From Triparma columacea (lineage: Eukaryota > Sar > Bolidophyceae > Parmales > Triparmaceae): a stretch of 64,000 nt of DNA. The stretch is taken from contig BRYA01000191.1 of the NCBI GenBank assembly GCA_030267965.1, positions 1 through 64,000 on the forward strand, read 5' to 3'. Positions within the stretch are counted from its first letter, which is position 1, and each line of letters begins with the position of its first letter. A model generated the notes under the pieces. That model was not told the DNA's origin. It searched no databases and worked only from the letters and a program-made list of their open reading frames with translations. Positions 12,224 through 23,400 of this stretch are shown here, piece by piece. The position numbers and the translations under genes are program-made.

Positions 12224-13338
12224 TCACCGATGTGAACATTGCCACTTCCCTTTTATTATCACCATCATGTGTCTCCTGTCTAGTGTGTACGCGATCTTGC
12301 ACTCTGGACACGTGAATGAGGCGTTAATGACTTTGCTGCAGTTCTTGCAATCCTTGTTAGTGCAGCCACCTCTTACACCGACTAACTCCCTCGAACAATC
12401 CACACAAAGCGTGTGACCCTGGATGATGGAGCGCGGAGCGAAGGAGGTTAGGTGGATGTCTTTAAGCCGTCGCAGTTGCTCTTTCCATTCTTACCTCTGA
12501 GCACGACAGGGCAAGCAACTTGCCGTCCTTTGTAACAGACTGGGTTATGACGTTTTTATTCCTGCACGCACAGCACGTGGTTGTGTAGCCCTTCTTTGTG
12601 AGTACGACGGCGGGAAGGCTGGCCCCGTTCTTCTCTTCCTTGCCCCTATTGATCTTGCCTTGGGCGTGTTGACTACCAGGTCCAAGCGGCGGGAGCTTGG
12701 ACCCCGGCGAAGCTACCTCCTTGGGACCATCTCCATCGCTAACCTTCCAACCGCCCTTGACGACTGCATTGATGTGGCTCGAGAGAAGGAGATTCGAGGC
12801 ACGGCAGAGTGGGCACGGGTAGGTGAAGCCTGTGCATCGGCAAGTCTCGGGGTTCTTGCAAGCACCCTTGTCAACTACCAAATGTCTTATGCAAGTTACA
12901 CAAACTTTGTGACCGTTGCAGCACGTAATATCGTTGTCCTCTAGGTTGGCCTCGAAACAGATTGGACAAGTGTTATCGAAGTTATCTTCGACGCTTTCTT
13001 CCAGAACAGGTTCCTCTACTGGGGATGAAGACGGTGGTGGGAATCAAGACAACCACAAAGTAGGTTAGGTTAGGGATTAGGGTAGTGCGGTAATGAGGTA
13101 CGATGAGAGGGTTAGTGGTGGGAGGATATTATGGTGCAAAACTGCCCCGATCTCATAACTCACTCTTTGGAGGCATTCCCAAAATTATCGATTCTTGCTC
13201 TTCTTTGAAGAGGCCATCATCTCCCCCGCTGGGATTTTGGAAGGAAACAGGGGTACGGCTCTGAGGTGTAGGTTGAATTGCCGAGCTGCGGGTCGTCGCT
13301 ATCTTTCTGCGGGATCTAGTATATACTTGGCCCATCAA
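12224..13338 (-). CDS. Double RING-finger protein
   Basis: Exons 13338-13164, 13018-12495 and 12418-12224, introns of 145 and 76 bp, phases consistent; about 297 aa. The first RING reads CPIC, CCNGHKVCVTC, then CPLC. The second reads CCAC, GHTLCVDC (split by the last intron), CSKC-like pairs and CPEC. The linker is basic and Pro/Gly-rich. RING pairs coordinate zinc and usually recruit E2 enzymes, so an E3 ubiquitin ligase role is likely but not shown. The start at 13338 is the first Met of the open frame; another 5' exon is possible. The last intron carries a CTAAC plus TTCGCTC stretch also seen in other introns of this window. Confidence 0.7.
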
Positions 13339-13696
13339 AGTTCAGAATGCTTACGTTCTTGAACCAAGTTCCAAGACCCAAGACTGAGGGAAAGGGTGGA
13401 TTTGTTGATTTGGGTCCCCGGACCGAAATGTTGGGATCATAATTTCTTTCAGATTTTCGTTTCAGGTATGTCAACGGTCCTAGGGCGAGTCCTGTGGACT
13501 GGTGGAAAGAGTTTTTTACCACCGTGATCCCTATCCTCAAGCTTTAAATCCGGCGCTAAGGCCAAAATGGCAACCTTGATAGCGGCGGCCATTCGGGTGG
13601 CGGCAAGATATGGCACCCTATGGAGTTACCAGTCGTGTTCCTCGTGCCTTAACTTAAATCTCACCATATAATTACCCGTTGCGCCATCGTAGGAAA
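13339..13696. other. Divergent intergenic region
   Basis: 358 bp between the RING gene (minus) and the PAP2 gene (plus). A 74-codon minus-strand frame is present, but I see no family resemblance or splice support for it, so I list no gene. Confidence 0.4.
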
Positions 13697-14515
13697 ATGC
13701 TGCAAGCTCTTCTCAAGGCTGATGAAGACCTCGGCTACAGAATGTACAAGTACTGCCAGGAGAATTCGCATGTGAAGCTGGCTGCAGACGTATTTTCGAT
13801 CAGTGGGGATGAGGTTGTTTGGTTTGGCCTTCCTTCCGTGATTGGCAGCCTGCTGTTCATGATGAGGGGTCTCGGGGCTCTTAGGCCTATGGGTTGCTTG
13901 GAAGAGGGGATGTGGGACTGTTTCGGGGCTGCAGCGATTTGCATTTTTGTCGAGACTGCGCTGAAGTGGGTGTTCAGGCGCAAAAGGCCAGAGTATTCCC
14001 CGCAGTCGAAAGTGCATAGCGTTCCTGGGGAATGGTTCAGCTTCCCTTCCGGCCACTCCCTCAGGGCCTTCTACTGGCCCTTCTGGCTGAGCCGTAGCAA
14101 GTTTGTTGGGCTGCTCTCTCCCATAATTGCCTTTCCTAGGGCAAGGTATTGTGTCCCTTGGGCTGCCTGCGTGGGATGGAGCAGGATCGCCAAGGGCAGG
14201 CACTTCCCCCTTGATGTTGCCGTTGGGGCCAGCATTGGCGCGGCTGTTGGGTGGTTCACAGAGGACTATTTGGGGGGCTTGGGCAGGAGTGTCGTCAAAG
14301 TTGTCGGAGGTATATTTATCACCTATTTCTACGGCATTACCTTCCTGATTCCTCAGGTCTCGGGAGATGAGAATGCAGGGGCCATTAGCAAGTACGGTGT
14401 TGCATATTATAGCTTTTATGTCCTCTTGTTCTTCGCCACGCTACCTAAGGACTTCGAGAGCATCGGGGCCCAGACCCTTTCGGTTGACGGTAACTCTTGC
14501 ACGACGATCTTTTGA
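13697..14515 (+). CDS. PAP2-superfamily membrane phosphatase
   Basis: Single exon, 272 aa from the first ATG. All three PAP2 (type 2 phosphatidic acid phosphatase) motifs are intact: KWVFRRKRP near residue 90 (K-x6-RP), PSGHS near 117, and SRIAKGRHFPLD near 162 (SR-x5-H-x3-D). Several hydrophobic segments flank them, with two more at the C-terminus. The family removes phosphate from lipid phosphates or polyprenyl diphosphates at membranes. The exact substrate cannot be told from the motifs; dolichyl- or phosphatidate-type are both possible. Confidence 0.9.
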   Translation: MLQALLKADEDLGYRMYKYCQENSHVKLAADVFSISGDEVVWFGLPSVIGSLLFMMRGLGALRPMGCLEEGMWDCFGAAAICIFVETALKWVFRRKRPEYSPQSKVHSVPGEWFSFPSGHSLRAFYWPFWLSRSKFVGLLSPIIAFPRARYCVPWAACVGWSRIAKGRHFPLDVAVGASIGAAVGWFTEDYLGGLGRSVVKVVGGIFITYFYGITFLIPQVSGDENAGAISKYGVAYYSFYVLLFFATLPKDFESIGAQTLSVDGNSCTTIF

Positions 14516-14800
14516 TTCGTGCGGACAGTGAAAATAAAATTTTGTAGCCATAGAATCTTCTGTCTTCTGACAACATGACGTAGATGTGTTTTATACCCTC
14601 GTTACAGGCTGAGCCCTACCCTGCTATTCGGAAGAGGGTTAGCGGAGACAGCAGAGATCGGTTGTGGGTCCTTGTCTCAAAATCCAAAAAAGGCGATCCC
14701 ACCCTCTGCCCAATTTTCACCTCATTTCTTTTGGCATATATTTTCTCCAAACTCAGACACATTCCGACACTGCAAAAGCTCCCCAGCAAACACTGGCACC

Positions 14801-17148
14801 ATGGATCTCATAGATGGCAAAGTTGCAGCAACGCTAAGCACGAATTTCAGTGGGAATGATGACCCTCTTGATGATCTCCTCCTCGATGGAGAGCTGAATT
14901 TGTCCTCTCCGTCATCTGATGGCCTTAATTCGTCATCACTGAGGATGCAGGTTGAGTCCTCGTCCCTTGATATCAGTATAAAGTTTGAAACTCTACTTAG
15001 GAAGCTGGTTGGCGGCTTAGAGGACGTTGATGAGGAGGTTAGAAAGATAAGGACGCTTGCCGAGGGTATTGCTGAGAGTTCGGGGAGGGGGGTCGCTTCC
15101 GTGGACTTGGAAGGAAGGCCCACGGAGACCCCTGCTATGCTGATTTCCAGGGTGGCGAGGGAGAGAGATGAAGCTGTGGCAAAGATGAATGCAGTCAAGG
15201 CCTTCATGTCGAAGTTCAAGATCAACGAGGGGGCGGAAAAGGCCTTGGACCCGTCGTCTTTCGCCGTGGTTACGGGGAGCAAGGGGGGGAAGGAGTTCCT
15301 GTTGGCCCTCAAGGAGGTTGGGGAGGCAAGGGAGAACCTAAGATCGGCGTTTGATGGCACGAGTTCCGACACTGAGCCGAGTGCCCCTAACGTTGGAATT
15401 CAAATGTTGGAGAGGCTTGCAGATCAGCAGGAGAAGGTGAGTTACGTGGGGTGATTGAATTTTTATTTCCGAATGATGACTTTTGTCTGTCTGTCTGTCT
15501 ACTAGCAACAACTAACTAAATACGCCTCACGCCAACTCGACTCGACGACTTGACCAGATCTATGAGAGACTTTACGAGTGGATTCAAGGGTACCTCGGGC
15601 TGGCCATCCCGACCTCCAGTGATTCCGCCACCTTGTCTGACGAGGAAGTGGAGAGGGCTTACAGCGACGAGTTTGTGGTGGACGCTATTGCGACCCTCGA
15701 GGATCGGCCGGCATTCGCGGAGCACGTGAGGGAGCTGGTGTGCAGCTCGAGAAGGGCCGCAATGACGAGGAAATTTCTTACTGCTCTCGGAGGGGGTGTA
15801 GGGGGAGGGATTGAGGTGAGTCTGTTTGTGTGGGGAGGGGTCTTAATGAGTTTGGGGAGGGGCCTTAATGACTTGTTCGAAATACCCGTGGGAGGGGGGC
15901 ACTTTGACTTGTACGACACACCTTCCCAACTCCCACCCACATACCCCCCAACCCTTACCCCCCCACACACACACAAACCTCCCACAAACGTCCCCCCAGC
16001 TTCGGGCAAATGATCCCGTTGGTTACATTTCGGACATCCTGGCTTGGATCCACAAGGCAGTGGCAGGAGAAGGCGAGGTTTTGGTTGCCTTGTTTGGGGG
16101 GCTTCCGATTGAGGGCGGGGGGATCGACCTTGGTGAGATGATGAGCCAGACGACTTCAGGAGTTGCGAGACCATTTAAGTCGAGGACTCTCAGTGTGATT
16201 GAGAACCTCGCTTTTAGCAATGATGATGTTGTGGAGATGGACGAGGCCGGGAGCAGATACAAGATCGTAAGCCTTTACTCCGCCTTCGGGGTACTGCAAT
16301 TTTACCACAACCAGCTGCAGAAAGCCGCGCAGAGGTGCGTCGGGGGGGAGGGAGGCATTACATCGCTACTGGCAAGCATCGCGGAGTGCCTAGACGCTGC
16401 GGCCAAGATTTACGATAACAGCCTCAAGTGCCACGGAGAGTCAGTTAAGCTCTTTGCTGGGCAGGGGAGGACTGGGTGGGGAAGATCCGCCTCGGTGGCA
16501 AGGGATACGGTTGGCAGCCTCGCTGTGAGGCTGGTCGCCGAACTTACCGATACCAACGCAATGTCGCCCGGCTTTGCGTCCACGAAAACTACCAATCCAG
16601 ACTTGGAGGAAATCACTTCAGTCGACCATGCAATCGCTTGTACCTTCACTCCGGCAATCCACCTCACCGACCAGATTGACGACCTACTGAAGCTAAGGGA
16701 CTGCCTCTCCGACGTCAAGGTCATCAGGGAAGAATGTAAGGCGAAGTGGGAAGAGAACATCGACAACAAATTCAAAAGGCTCAAGGAGGGACTCGTCGAC
16801 AAGGTTGTTAAGGGAATTATGGAAAAGGTGGGGCTGGCTTCCATCCTAGCCCTGATGGAAGGTCTCGAGGATGCAACGATGGTCACCGTCGTAGGGCTCG
16901 AGGAGGCAAACATTGCAAAGAGGCTTGCGGTCTTCTACAGTTTCCTCGCCAATTTTCCCATCCCAGACTTCGACGACGAGGTCGACAGTACAGTCATCAG
17001 GGTCCAACTCAGGGGAGAGGTCGTCAAAGAAGTTGTCAAGGGCTACAGAAAGGTCGCCGATATGGTGCAGGAACAGGGCGGCTATCAAGATGTCCTAAGT
17101 TGGCTACTACACAGCCCGGACGATGTCGAGGCGCTATTATGCGTGTGA
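14801..17148 (+). CDS. COG6: Conserved oligomeric Golgi complex subunit 6
   Basis: Exons 14801-15436, 15558-15815 and 16000-17148; introns of 121 and 184 bp, all phase 0; 680 aa, near the usual COG6 length. Start at MDLIDGK, the first in-frame ATG. Family landmarks: the N-terminal coiled coil ending LERLADQQEKIYERLYEWIQ, RPAFAEHVREL, SRRAAMTRKFLTAL, then NDPVGYISDILAWIHKA (family: HDP-RYVGDMLAWLHQA) and a long helical C-terminus. COG6 is part of lobe B of the COG tether for retrograde vesicles at the Golgi. The first intron carries a GTCT microsatellite. Confidence 0.9.
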
Positions 17149-17319
17149 CGCGGTGATTAGTGACATCTCGTTGCATTTGAACATGTTTTTTTTATTGCTC
17201 GTTGTCATAAGTGATTAACAAATGGTTGAGAAATATTGCAAATCAAACGTGGTTATCGCTGATGCTCGTTCATCATGTGTCTTGATGCTACACCTATTCA
17301 TCCCCCCCCCCCGTCCTGT

Positions 17320-17748
17320 TCATCTCTCTCTCAATGAAGCGATCATCTGAGTGGCTGCGTTGGCTGAAGATGTCCAGCCTTGATTGGCAGCATGAGCAAA
17401 AGCCGTCTCAACCGTGCTTTGGTCCATGTCCGCAAAGGACCACGCCTCGCACTCCACCCACTTTTGCCAATCCTCCATTGTCCTGATGCCCCAGTAGTAC
17501 CGATTGGTGCTGAACTGGGGAAAGCCGGCTTCCGCGATCTCATCATGACTGAAGAGATTACCTGTACTGTTGTCAACAAACCCGGTCAACTCGCAGTATT
17601 CAACAGCGCGAGTGTTGGGGGTGATCGTAGCGTCAGGTTCAAATCCTTTATTACACCCAAACCGCAACGCCCACGATCGAGAATTCCTATTTGGGAGCCC
17701 ATCACTTCGGTCTGGTGGAGGCATCGCTGTTACTTGTGCATTGTCCAT
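17320..17748 (-). CDS. Hypothetical protein (142 aa)
   Basis: Open frame from a true ATG (MDNAQVTAMPPP) to a TGA, rich in W, D and A in its second half (YYWGIRTMEDWQKWVECEAW). It has no signal peptide, membrane segment or motif I recognise. Codon use looks coding. It lies convergent to COG6, with 171 bp between the stop codons. It could be the 3' exon of a longer gene, but I see no acceptor that requires this. Confidence 0.5.
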   Translation of the reverse strand: MDNAQVTAMPPPDRSDGLPNRNSRSWALRFGCNKGFEPDATITPNTRAVEYCELTGFVDNSTGNLFSHDEIAEAGFPQFSTNRYYWGIRTMEDWQKWVECEAWSFADMDQSTVETAFAHAANQGWTSSANAATQMIASLRER

Positions 17749-18477
17749 CTTCTGGTGAAGCGTAAGAGTGAGCGAGCAGTGAGAGGTGGAGTTTAGTGTA
17801 TTCTATTTGTAAAAATACAATTCCCCAACTTACCGTAGCTTCACTACGCTCTTCAAAGAATGTCAAAGAAACGAAACAAAAAAATAATTTTTTGTAAAAT
17901 AACCTATTCATTCATGATTCAAAATTTGACATAATAATTTTGCATCATATAGAAAGTATGAGTACAATAACTGAATATTGTAAACTCCTTTGCAAATATG
18001 TTTTCCCAATAAGCTTTAGACTTTATAATAATATATACAGTGTAGTTTCATTGATTGTTAATTTACTTCGATGTTTTGAAAGTATAGAATATATAATTAA
18101 GCTTCATCAATTTTTTATTAAAAATTTGAAGAATGATATGCAATAATTTTGTATTCAATTAAAGTAGTTTTTATAGCTCGATAGAATATAAAAATGAATT
18201 AAATGCACTTAGGGTCTCCTCCTGAGGTCTCAGCAAAAAAAAACAAAAAATTGTTGTTTGGAGTCCATTCGGGGCTGTTTAAGGATGCGCGTTTAAAATG
18301 TATGTGTGTTTAGAATATAGGCTATGGAGAAGGAGGAGGAGAAGTGAGGACATGCGCTCATTTAAGTCCAAGAGAAACTTTCGTATTTCGTGAACGGAAA
18401 CGGCCGGAGTTATTATTGCTGGCATAAAGTGTAGTTTTAGAAGTCCCTCGTTCATCCAATCCCCCCTTGGGTGAATT
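17749..18477. other. Intergenic with AT-rich island
   Basis: About 730 bp without a supported gene. From about 17860 to 18250 the sequence is strikingly AT-rich with poly-A/T runs, unlike the GC-rich neighbours. A 68-codon frame at 17940-18146 is probably chance in such sequence. The right part carries one copy of a dispersed direct repeat (18256-18307). Confidence 0.5.
18256..18307. repeat. Dispersed direct repeat, copy A
   Basis: About 50 bp, beginning GTTTGGAGTCCATTC and containing GGATGCGCGTTTA, nearly identical to 20334-20385 in the same orientation. The two copies bracket the sulfotransferase-like gene. Confidence 0.85.
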
Positions 18478-18613
18478 CTAGTCCTCGTCCGCCTTCCGGC
18501 GCCCCTTGAATTTGGATGGCACTCCAAGCCCGTTGATGTGTGTCCCCACCATCCCCCCCGTCAGCTCGTTGATTATCGACATAGGGCTGTCCCTTCCCCT
18601 CCCTTGCATCTCC
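18478..18613 (-). CDS. C-terminal fragment of an unknown protein (cut by gap)
   Basis: The minus-strand frame is open from the N gap to a TAG at 18480-18478 and ends GVPSKFKGRRKADED. The composition is GC-rich and looks coding, unlike the AT-rich island beside it. Its upstream part would lie in or beyond the 25-N gap, so the gap may join pieces that are not truly adjacent. No family recognised. Confidence 0.4.
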
Positions 18614-18664
18614 NNNNNNNNNNNNNNNNNNNNNNNNNCCCCCCCCCCCCCCCCCCCCCCCCCC
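18614..18664. other. Assembly gap plus C homopolymer
   Basis: N from 18614 to 18638, followed by 26 C. The sulfotransferase-like frame ends immediately after the C run. True distance and adjacency across it are unknown. Confidence 0.95.
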
Positions 18665-19843
18665 TCATTGTTCTCCCTTGTTGATCTGATTCTCCGGCAA
18701 ATCCCATCGGAACTCCATCAACTCATCACTGAAGCACTCATGATACTGTTCAACCAACGATTCATTGCACGTTCCTTCTGGTCGTTTCCCCTTCAATTTT
18801 GCTCCTGTGCCAGGTAACATCGGCATATGATACGTTGCACTTAGTTCCTCCATTACTTGTTGTAGATCTCTGTGTAGATACAATAAGAATGTGTGCTCCT
18901 CTTCTCCTCCTCGTTCTTCCAACTTGTTCATACGTCTCACAATCCCATCCTGAAATCGGTCCAAATCCACCCTACTATACTTTCGAATATCTATTTCCAT
19001 CATCAAATGTTGACATTTGCGCAGCATAGCACCATCCCATAATCTCTTGGCATCAAGACATCCTTTTTCTCCACTTCGATCGTACTGTTGTTTGATTGCC
19101 GATCTGACCCAATCATTATAGGTACGGAATGGGAAGAGATGAATATATTCTACATTCTGCATCATTCCTACTGTTGTGGCTATGTCTAATTCATCAGTTT
19201 CCGCCGTTGTGGAAGGCAACAAATCCATCACTGTAATCTGCTTCACACAAAAGTAATACGTATCCACACACTCGTTCATTAGTGAAATCTATCTATCTCC
19301 ACCAAAATAGCCCGCTGGAGCACCTGAACGACGCTCTCGTCCATTTGTATATGTTGTAAAGTCGATTTGAGGACACGTGCTTTGTAGATTAGCTTTGCAT
19401 GCTTTCCGTAATGTTGTCGAGCCTAATTTTGGTCCGGTGTGGAGTATTATGATTTGCCGTCTTTTCTTACTATTAACATTATTCTTGTATTGGTTGGGTA
19501 GCGATGACACAGCTGGAGCAAGGCTGAGAAGATTTGTCCACTGAGTCGTCCGACTCCAATGAGGGGCAATGTCGCCCCATGTGGATGCAGCAATTTTCGT
19601 GTGATTTATGTTGGAAGTGTCAATTAGATAAATTGGAAGGCGTCTCGATGATCCGATTATTTGATGTGTCGCAGCAGTTGGATTCCTAAGATATTTATGG
19701 ACATTTACGATATTTATGGAAGATGATTTGATATCATCGCTTGAAGAGTAATAATACGTTGATATGGTGTAGGAAGAGCGGAGTAGGGCGAGGAGAGATA
19801 TTAAAAGGAGAAGCAGAAGAGCAATTTTCCCCCAGACTACCAT
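18665..19843 (-). pseudogene. Sulfotransferase-like type II membrane protein with in-frame stop
   Basis: One continuous frame of 393 codons from MVVWGKIALLLLLL (signal anchor) to a TGA at 18667-18665, broken only by a TAG at 19291-19289. Before it: HTGPKLGSTTLRKAC, a P-loop-like 5'-phosphosulfate-binding motif of carbohydrate sulfotransferases. After it: DTYYFCVKQITV, HLFPFRTYNDWVRSAIKQQY (3'-PAPS-side Arg/Ser pattern) and a helical tail. The stop lies in a short GATAGATAGATT run, so a small indel or point change there could have created it; the frame on both sides is the same. If intact it would sulfate glycans in the Golgi lumen (family inference). It could be a recent pseudogene, a read error, or two alleles. 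Confidence 0.65.
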
Positions 19844-19917
19844 GTCTTGTGTTTGTCGATGAGGGTTTTTGCTGTGTTGGGTTAAAGGTGAGAGGTGAAG
19901 GGTGAAGGAGGAGTGAA

Positions 19918-19970
19918 AGTGCAGTAGGAAGTGCAGCAGAAAGTGCAGCAAGAAGTGCAGCAGGAAGAGT
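19918..19970. repeat. 12-13 bp GAAGTGCAGCA-type tandem repeat
   Basis: About four imperfect copies of a 12-13 bp unit upstream of the sulfotransferase-like start codon. It encodes an apparent Leu/His/Phe repeat on the minus strand, but no ATG precedes it, so it is probably untranslated. Confidence 0.65.
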
Positions 19971-20333
19971 GAAAGAGGAGCGGACGTGTTTTTGGGTGAA
20001 TATTAAGGGGACTTTGAAGGCTTCACCGTTCCAAAACTTGACTCGCAAATCCCTTTGACCTCCCAAAGAGCTCAATAATCGGCGTCACAGATGGTCTTCC
20101 CCCCTACATGGTCCCAAAATATGCAATGACTAACAACGCTGTGGTTTCGTTGGGGAGGAGGAACATCTTTGCCAAAATTCAAACAAATACGACAGTATGG
20201 GGGACAAAAACACAAGCAGAGAGGATAACACACTTAGATACAGCAACGCAGCGGGTTGCAGACAAAGGCATGCGTACCTTGGATTGAAATTTGTTTTGAG
20301 AAAAAGACAAAAATTTGACAAAATTAAAAAATG

Positions 20334-20385
20334 GTTTGGAGTCCATTCAGGGCTGTTTAAGGATGCGCGTTTATAATGTATGTAA
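20334..20385. repeat. Dispersed direct repeat, copy B
   Basis: Partner of 18256-18307 (a few differences over about 50 bp). It starts 17 bp beyond the stop codon of the cyclase/phosphodiesterase gene, so it probably lies in that gene's 3' UTR. Confidence 0.85.
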
Positions 20386-20401
20386 TGTTGTTTATGTATG
20401 T

Positions 20402-23400
20402 TCAATCATCTTCGTCCTCCACACTGTCGCTTTCCCCTCCCCTGTCCCCCTGCCCCCCCTTCTTCTCTCCTACCTTCATGGCCTTGTCGAAAGTTGCCCT
20501 GAAGCCCTCCCTCCTTCCTCCCCACTTCTCTATCTCCTTCTGCTTCTCCTCCTCATCCAAGTCCTCATTCTGCTGGATCCGCTTGCACTCCCTGCCGTGC
20601 CACTCCTCCCTGTTCTTGAGCATGTGGTCCATTACCGGTTCCATCTTGGGGAAGATGTCTATGAGACAGAGGAAGAAGGGGGAGACAATGAAATCGTTGA
20701 AGTTCAGACTGAGGCTCTCCTGGTACACTGTCTTCCTGTCGCAGCCCATGCTGATGTTGAGTCCCTCCTTCCTCTCTAGGTCTCCCTGGGTGAAGAACTC
20801 CTTCACGACGGCGTCGCTCCACCTCTTGCTTAGGTTGAACTCCTTGCAGGGGTTGCTAATGTCCGAGACGTGAAGGAGTGTCTTGAGTAGGATGTCCCTG
20901 TCTTTCTCGGCCTTCATGAACTCCCCAACCTTGCCCTCCCCTTGAACGCCGACGATCATGCTGTTCAGGTCATTCTTCAGTGCGAAGTGGTACGTCATGT
21001 CGGTGTTGATGATGCAGCCAATGATGAGCTTCCTCAGGATGGCCCTGTCACCCTTGTCCATGCCCGCAAAGATATCGCACCCGCTCTTCCTTAGGATGCT
21101 GAAGCAGAGGAATGAATGCATGTTCTCCAGGCAGCTCGCGTCGTTGAACCTCACCGCGAGCTTTGTGCCGCTGTTGACTTGGTAGGTATTATTCAAACCG
21201 GGGTGGTCTAAGTCGTGGCAGACTGCCGCAATCACGAGCCCGAAACTCTCCATCTCCGTGATGTAATTGTTTGCCTCGAAGCTCTCGATGAAAACAAAGC
21301 AAGTCTGCATGACGTCCAGAGCGTGGTAGTAGTTGTGGTAGGGCAGGCAATTCCTCGTCATGAGGTACCTGACATTGTCCATAAAACCAATAAAGTTGCT
21401 CTCGGGCACGTTGAAGACCAAGGGCACGTTCAGGCTCTCAAGTATTGCCGTACTGAGCCTCACGAGTTCGTCCTCATTGTAGTTGAAGATGTTAAAGTCC
21501 CACTCCCAGTGCATCTTCGTCTTGTCGCTCTGGTGCTTGAACTTGTCGCTGTCATCGAGCGCCCAGCTCTTCAGAGGCCTGACGCTCTTCTTCGCATAGT
21601 ACGTGTTCAAAGAATCTATGAAGAAGGCGAACGGTAAGAAGGGCGCTCCCTTGGGGTTGTTCTTCGTCCGAGGCTCATCCCCCACACAAACTTGGACCTG
21701 CTCATGGATGTAGCCAGCCTGGTACCAAGAGTACAGGTCGATGCACCTGAAGGGGCCCTGGGGCAAATCGTTCGTGTCGAGGTAGTAGAATGATATTCCT
21801 GCCTCCTCATTGAGGTCCCCGTCATCAGCAAGTCCCGCCAATAACGCCTTCATGAAGGCCTCAGATTCCAACGGGCTGCTGCTTCTCAGGGCCTGCCCCC
21901 CCCCCTTTAAGGACCCACCGGTCCTGCTCCCGGACCTGCTCAGCTTCCTACCGACGATACCCCTTCCACCGCTGCCCTCGGGGGAGGAAATGATGCTGCT
22001 CCTGGTGCTCTTCGGACTCTCCCCGCCAATACTTTCCTTCCTACCGGACCCGGCTTCATGGCTTTCGTCCTCGACGCTGTCCCTGGTGTAGTTAGCGGCG
22101 AGCCACTTCTTGTCCTTTTCGTCCAACTGCATCAAACTCTTGGTGTCGATGTTCTTCACGTTCGTCAACGCGATGTTCCAAGCGGTGTCCCTCCTCCCGT
22201 CGACGGCCGCGGTACCCCCCCCGCCAAGGCGCTTCATCTCTTCCCTGTGCAAGCTCAAGTCAAAGTCGTCCACCTTCGTGATCGTATCTATGATGCCCTG
22301 CAGCTGAGCCTTGATCCCTCCTCCACCCCCCCCCCCCCCCTCCTCGTCGCTCTCAATCTTGTCAAGCACCTTCTGAAGGATCTGCTCCGTCTTTAAGATC
22401 GCGCCGACCAATTTTGGTGCCCCATTGTTATTTGTCAGCGTCGTCGAGCTACTTCCCATGCTGTGAGAGTGCCTAAATCTTGGCAGGATTCTCCGGGGTC
22501 TTTCTGTACCCTTTTCGTCAACCCTGCTGAGCGCCTTCTCAGCGTACTCGTCTCTTGCCTTGCTCACATCTATTCTCTGTTCGATGTAAGGCTTCTGCAC
22601 ATCCGCACTGAAGCTGATTCTTTTTGATTCGACGGCAGAACCGTTGCTCGAACTTTTCCTCAGGAGGCTGCGCGTCTTCTTCGTTGCCTCCTCCTTTGCA
22701 CCCCCCTCCCCCCCCCCCCCTCCTTCATTATCCAGCAATTCCTCGAAGCTCACGCTCGCCATTTCCCTAACCTTGCTCCTCCTCTGCTCCTCCCTGATCT
22801 TCTTTTCTCTCTCCTCGGCTCCGGCCTCGAGCACCTCAGTTTGCAGCATTTGCCTGAACTTGTCGATTCCTCCTGCCTCCTGACACCTTCTGCTGGTGCT
22901 AGCCGGCATCAGCAAGTATACGTGAATCAGCACCGCCCCCCTCGCGGTTTCGTACTTCTTTTTGGGATTTAAATTGAGCCAAAGCTGCTCGCCTTTAGCC
23001 CTCGCCTCGCCCCCAAACTCTGTGTATTCTTTATTCGCACCGTCAACGACCTCCGAATCTAGCTTGGAGTCAACCGGAATGTCCTCAGGCACAAGGTCCG
23101 AGAGATCGATATCAACGTAGCCAAGGAAATCGTCACTCAGGTGGATGTCCCTGTTCCAGATCTGGATCTTTAGCCCGCTCTTCACCCACTGGTGCAGCTC
23201 GACTGGGAAAACGAAGTCTTCGTCCCAAGTAGGGTTCACGGAGGACGATTTAGGGGTTGCCGTTCTGCAGTGCTGGTCGTCAAGAATCAGAGTGCAGTAC
23301 GGATTGCTGGTCCCAAAAGCCTCCGGATTGATCAACCCTTTGCCCCGCTTGATACTAACGACTAGCCTCATATCACCCTCCCCGTCCAAGGTCTCTGGGT

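Larger units (their letters stand above)
19844..20401. other. Intergenic, no gene seen
   Basis: 558 bp upstream of the sulfotransferase-like gene and downstream of the cyclase/phosphodiesterase stop. It contains a purine-rich tandem repeat at about 19918-19970 (units like GAAGTGCAGCA) and copy B of the dispersed direct repeat at 20334-20385. Confidence 0.5.

Noticed and set aside
13040..13085. Telomere-like TTAGG/TTAGGG-type stretch
   Set aside because: Only two or three imperfect units, inside the RING gene intron, where CTAACC branch-like sequence on the coding strand explains it.
17630..17660. tRNA-like GTTCAAATCC box
   Set aside because: It lies inside the 142-aa frame and no acceptor stem or A box can be paired with it.
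20315..20873. Plus-strand frames over the phosphodiesterase C-terminus
   Set aside because: Pyrimidine-rich antisense of the cyclase/phosphodiesterase gene; Leu/Pro-rich translation with no motif.
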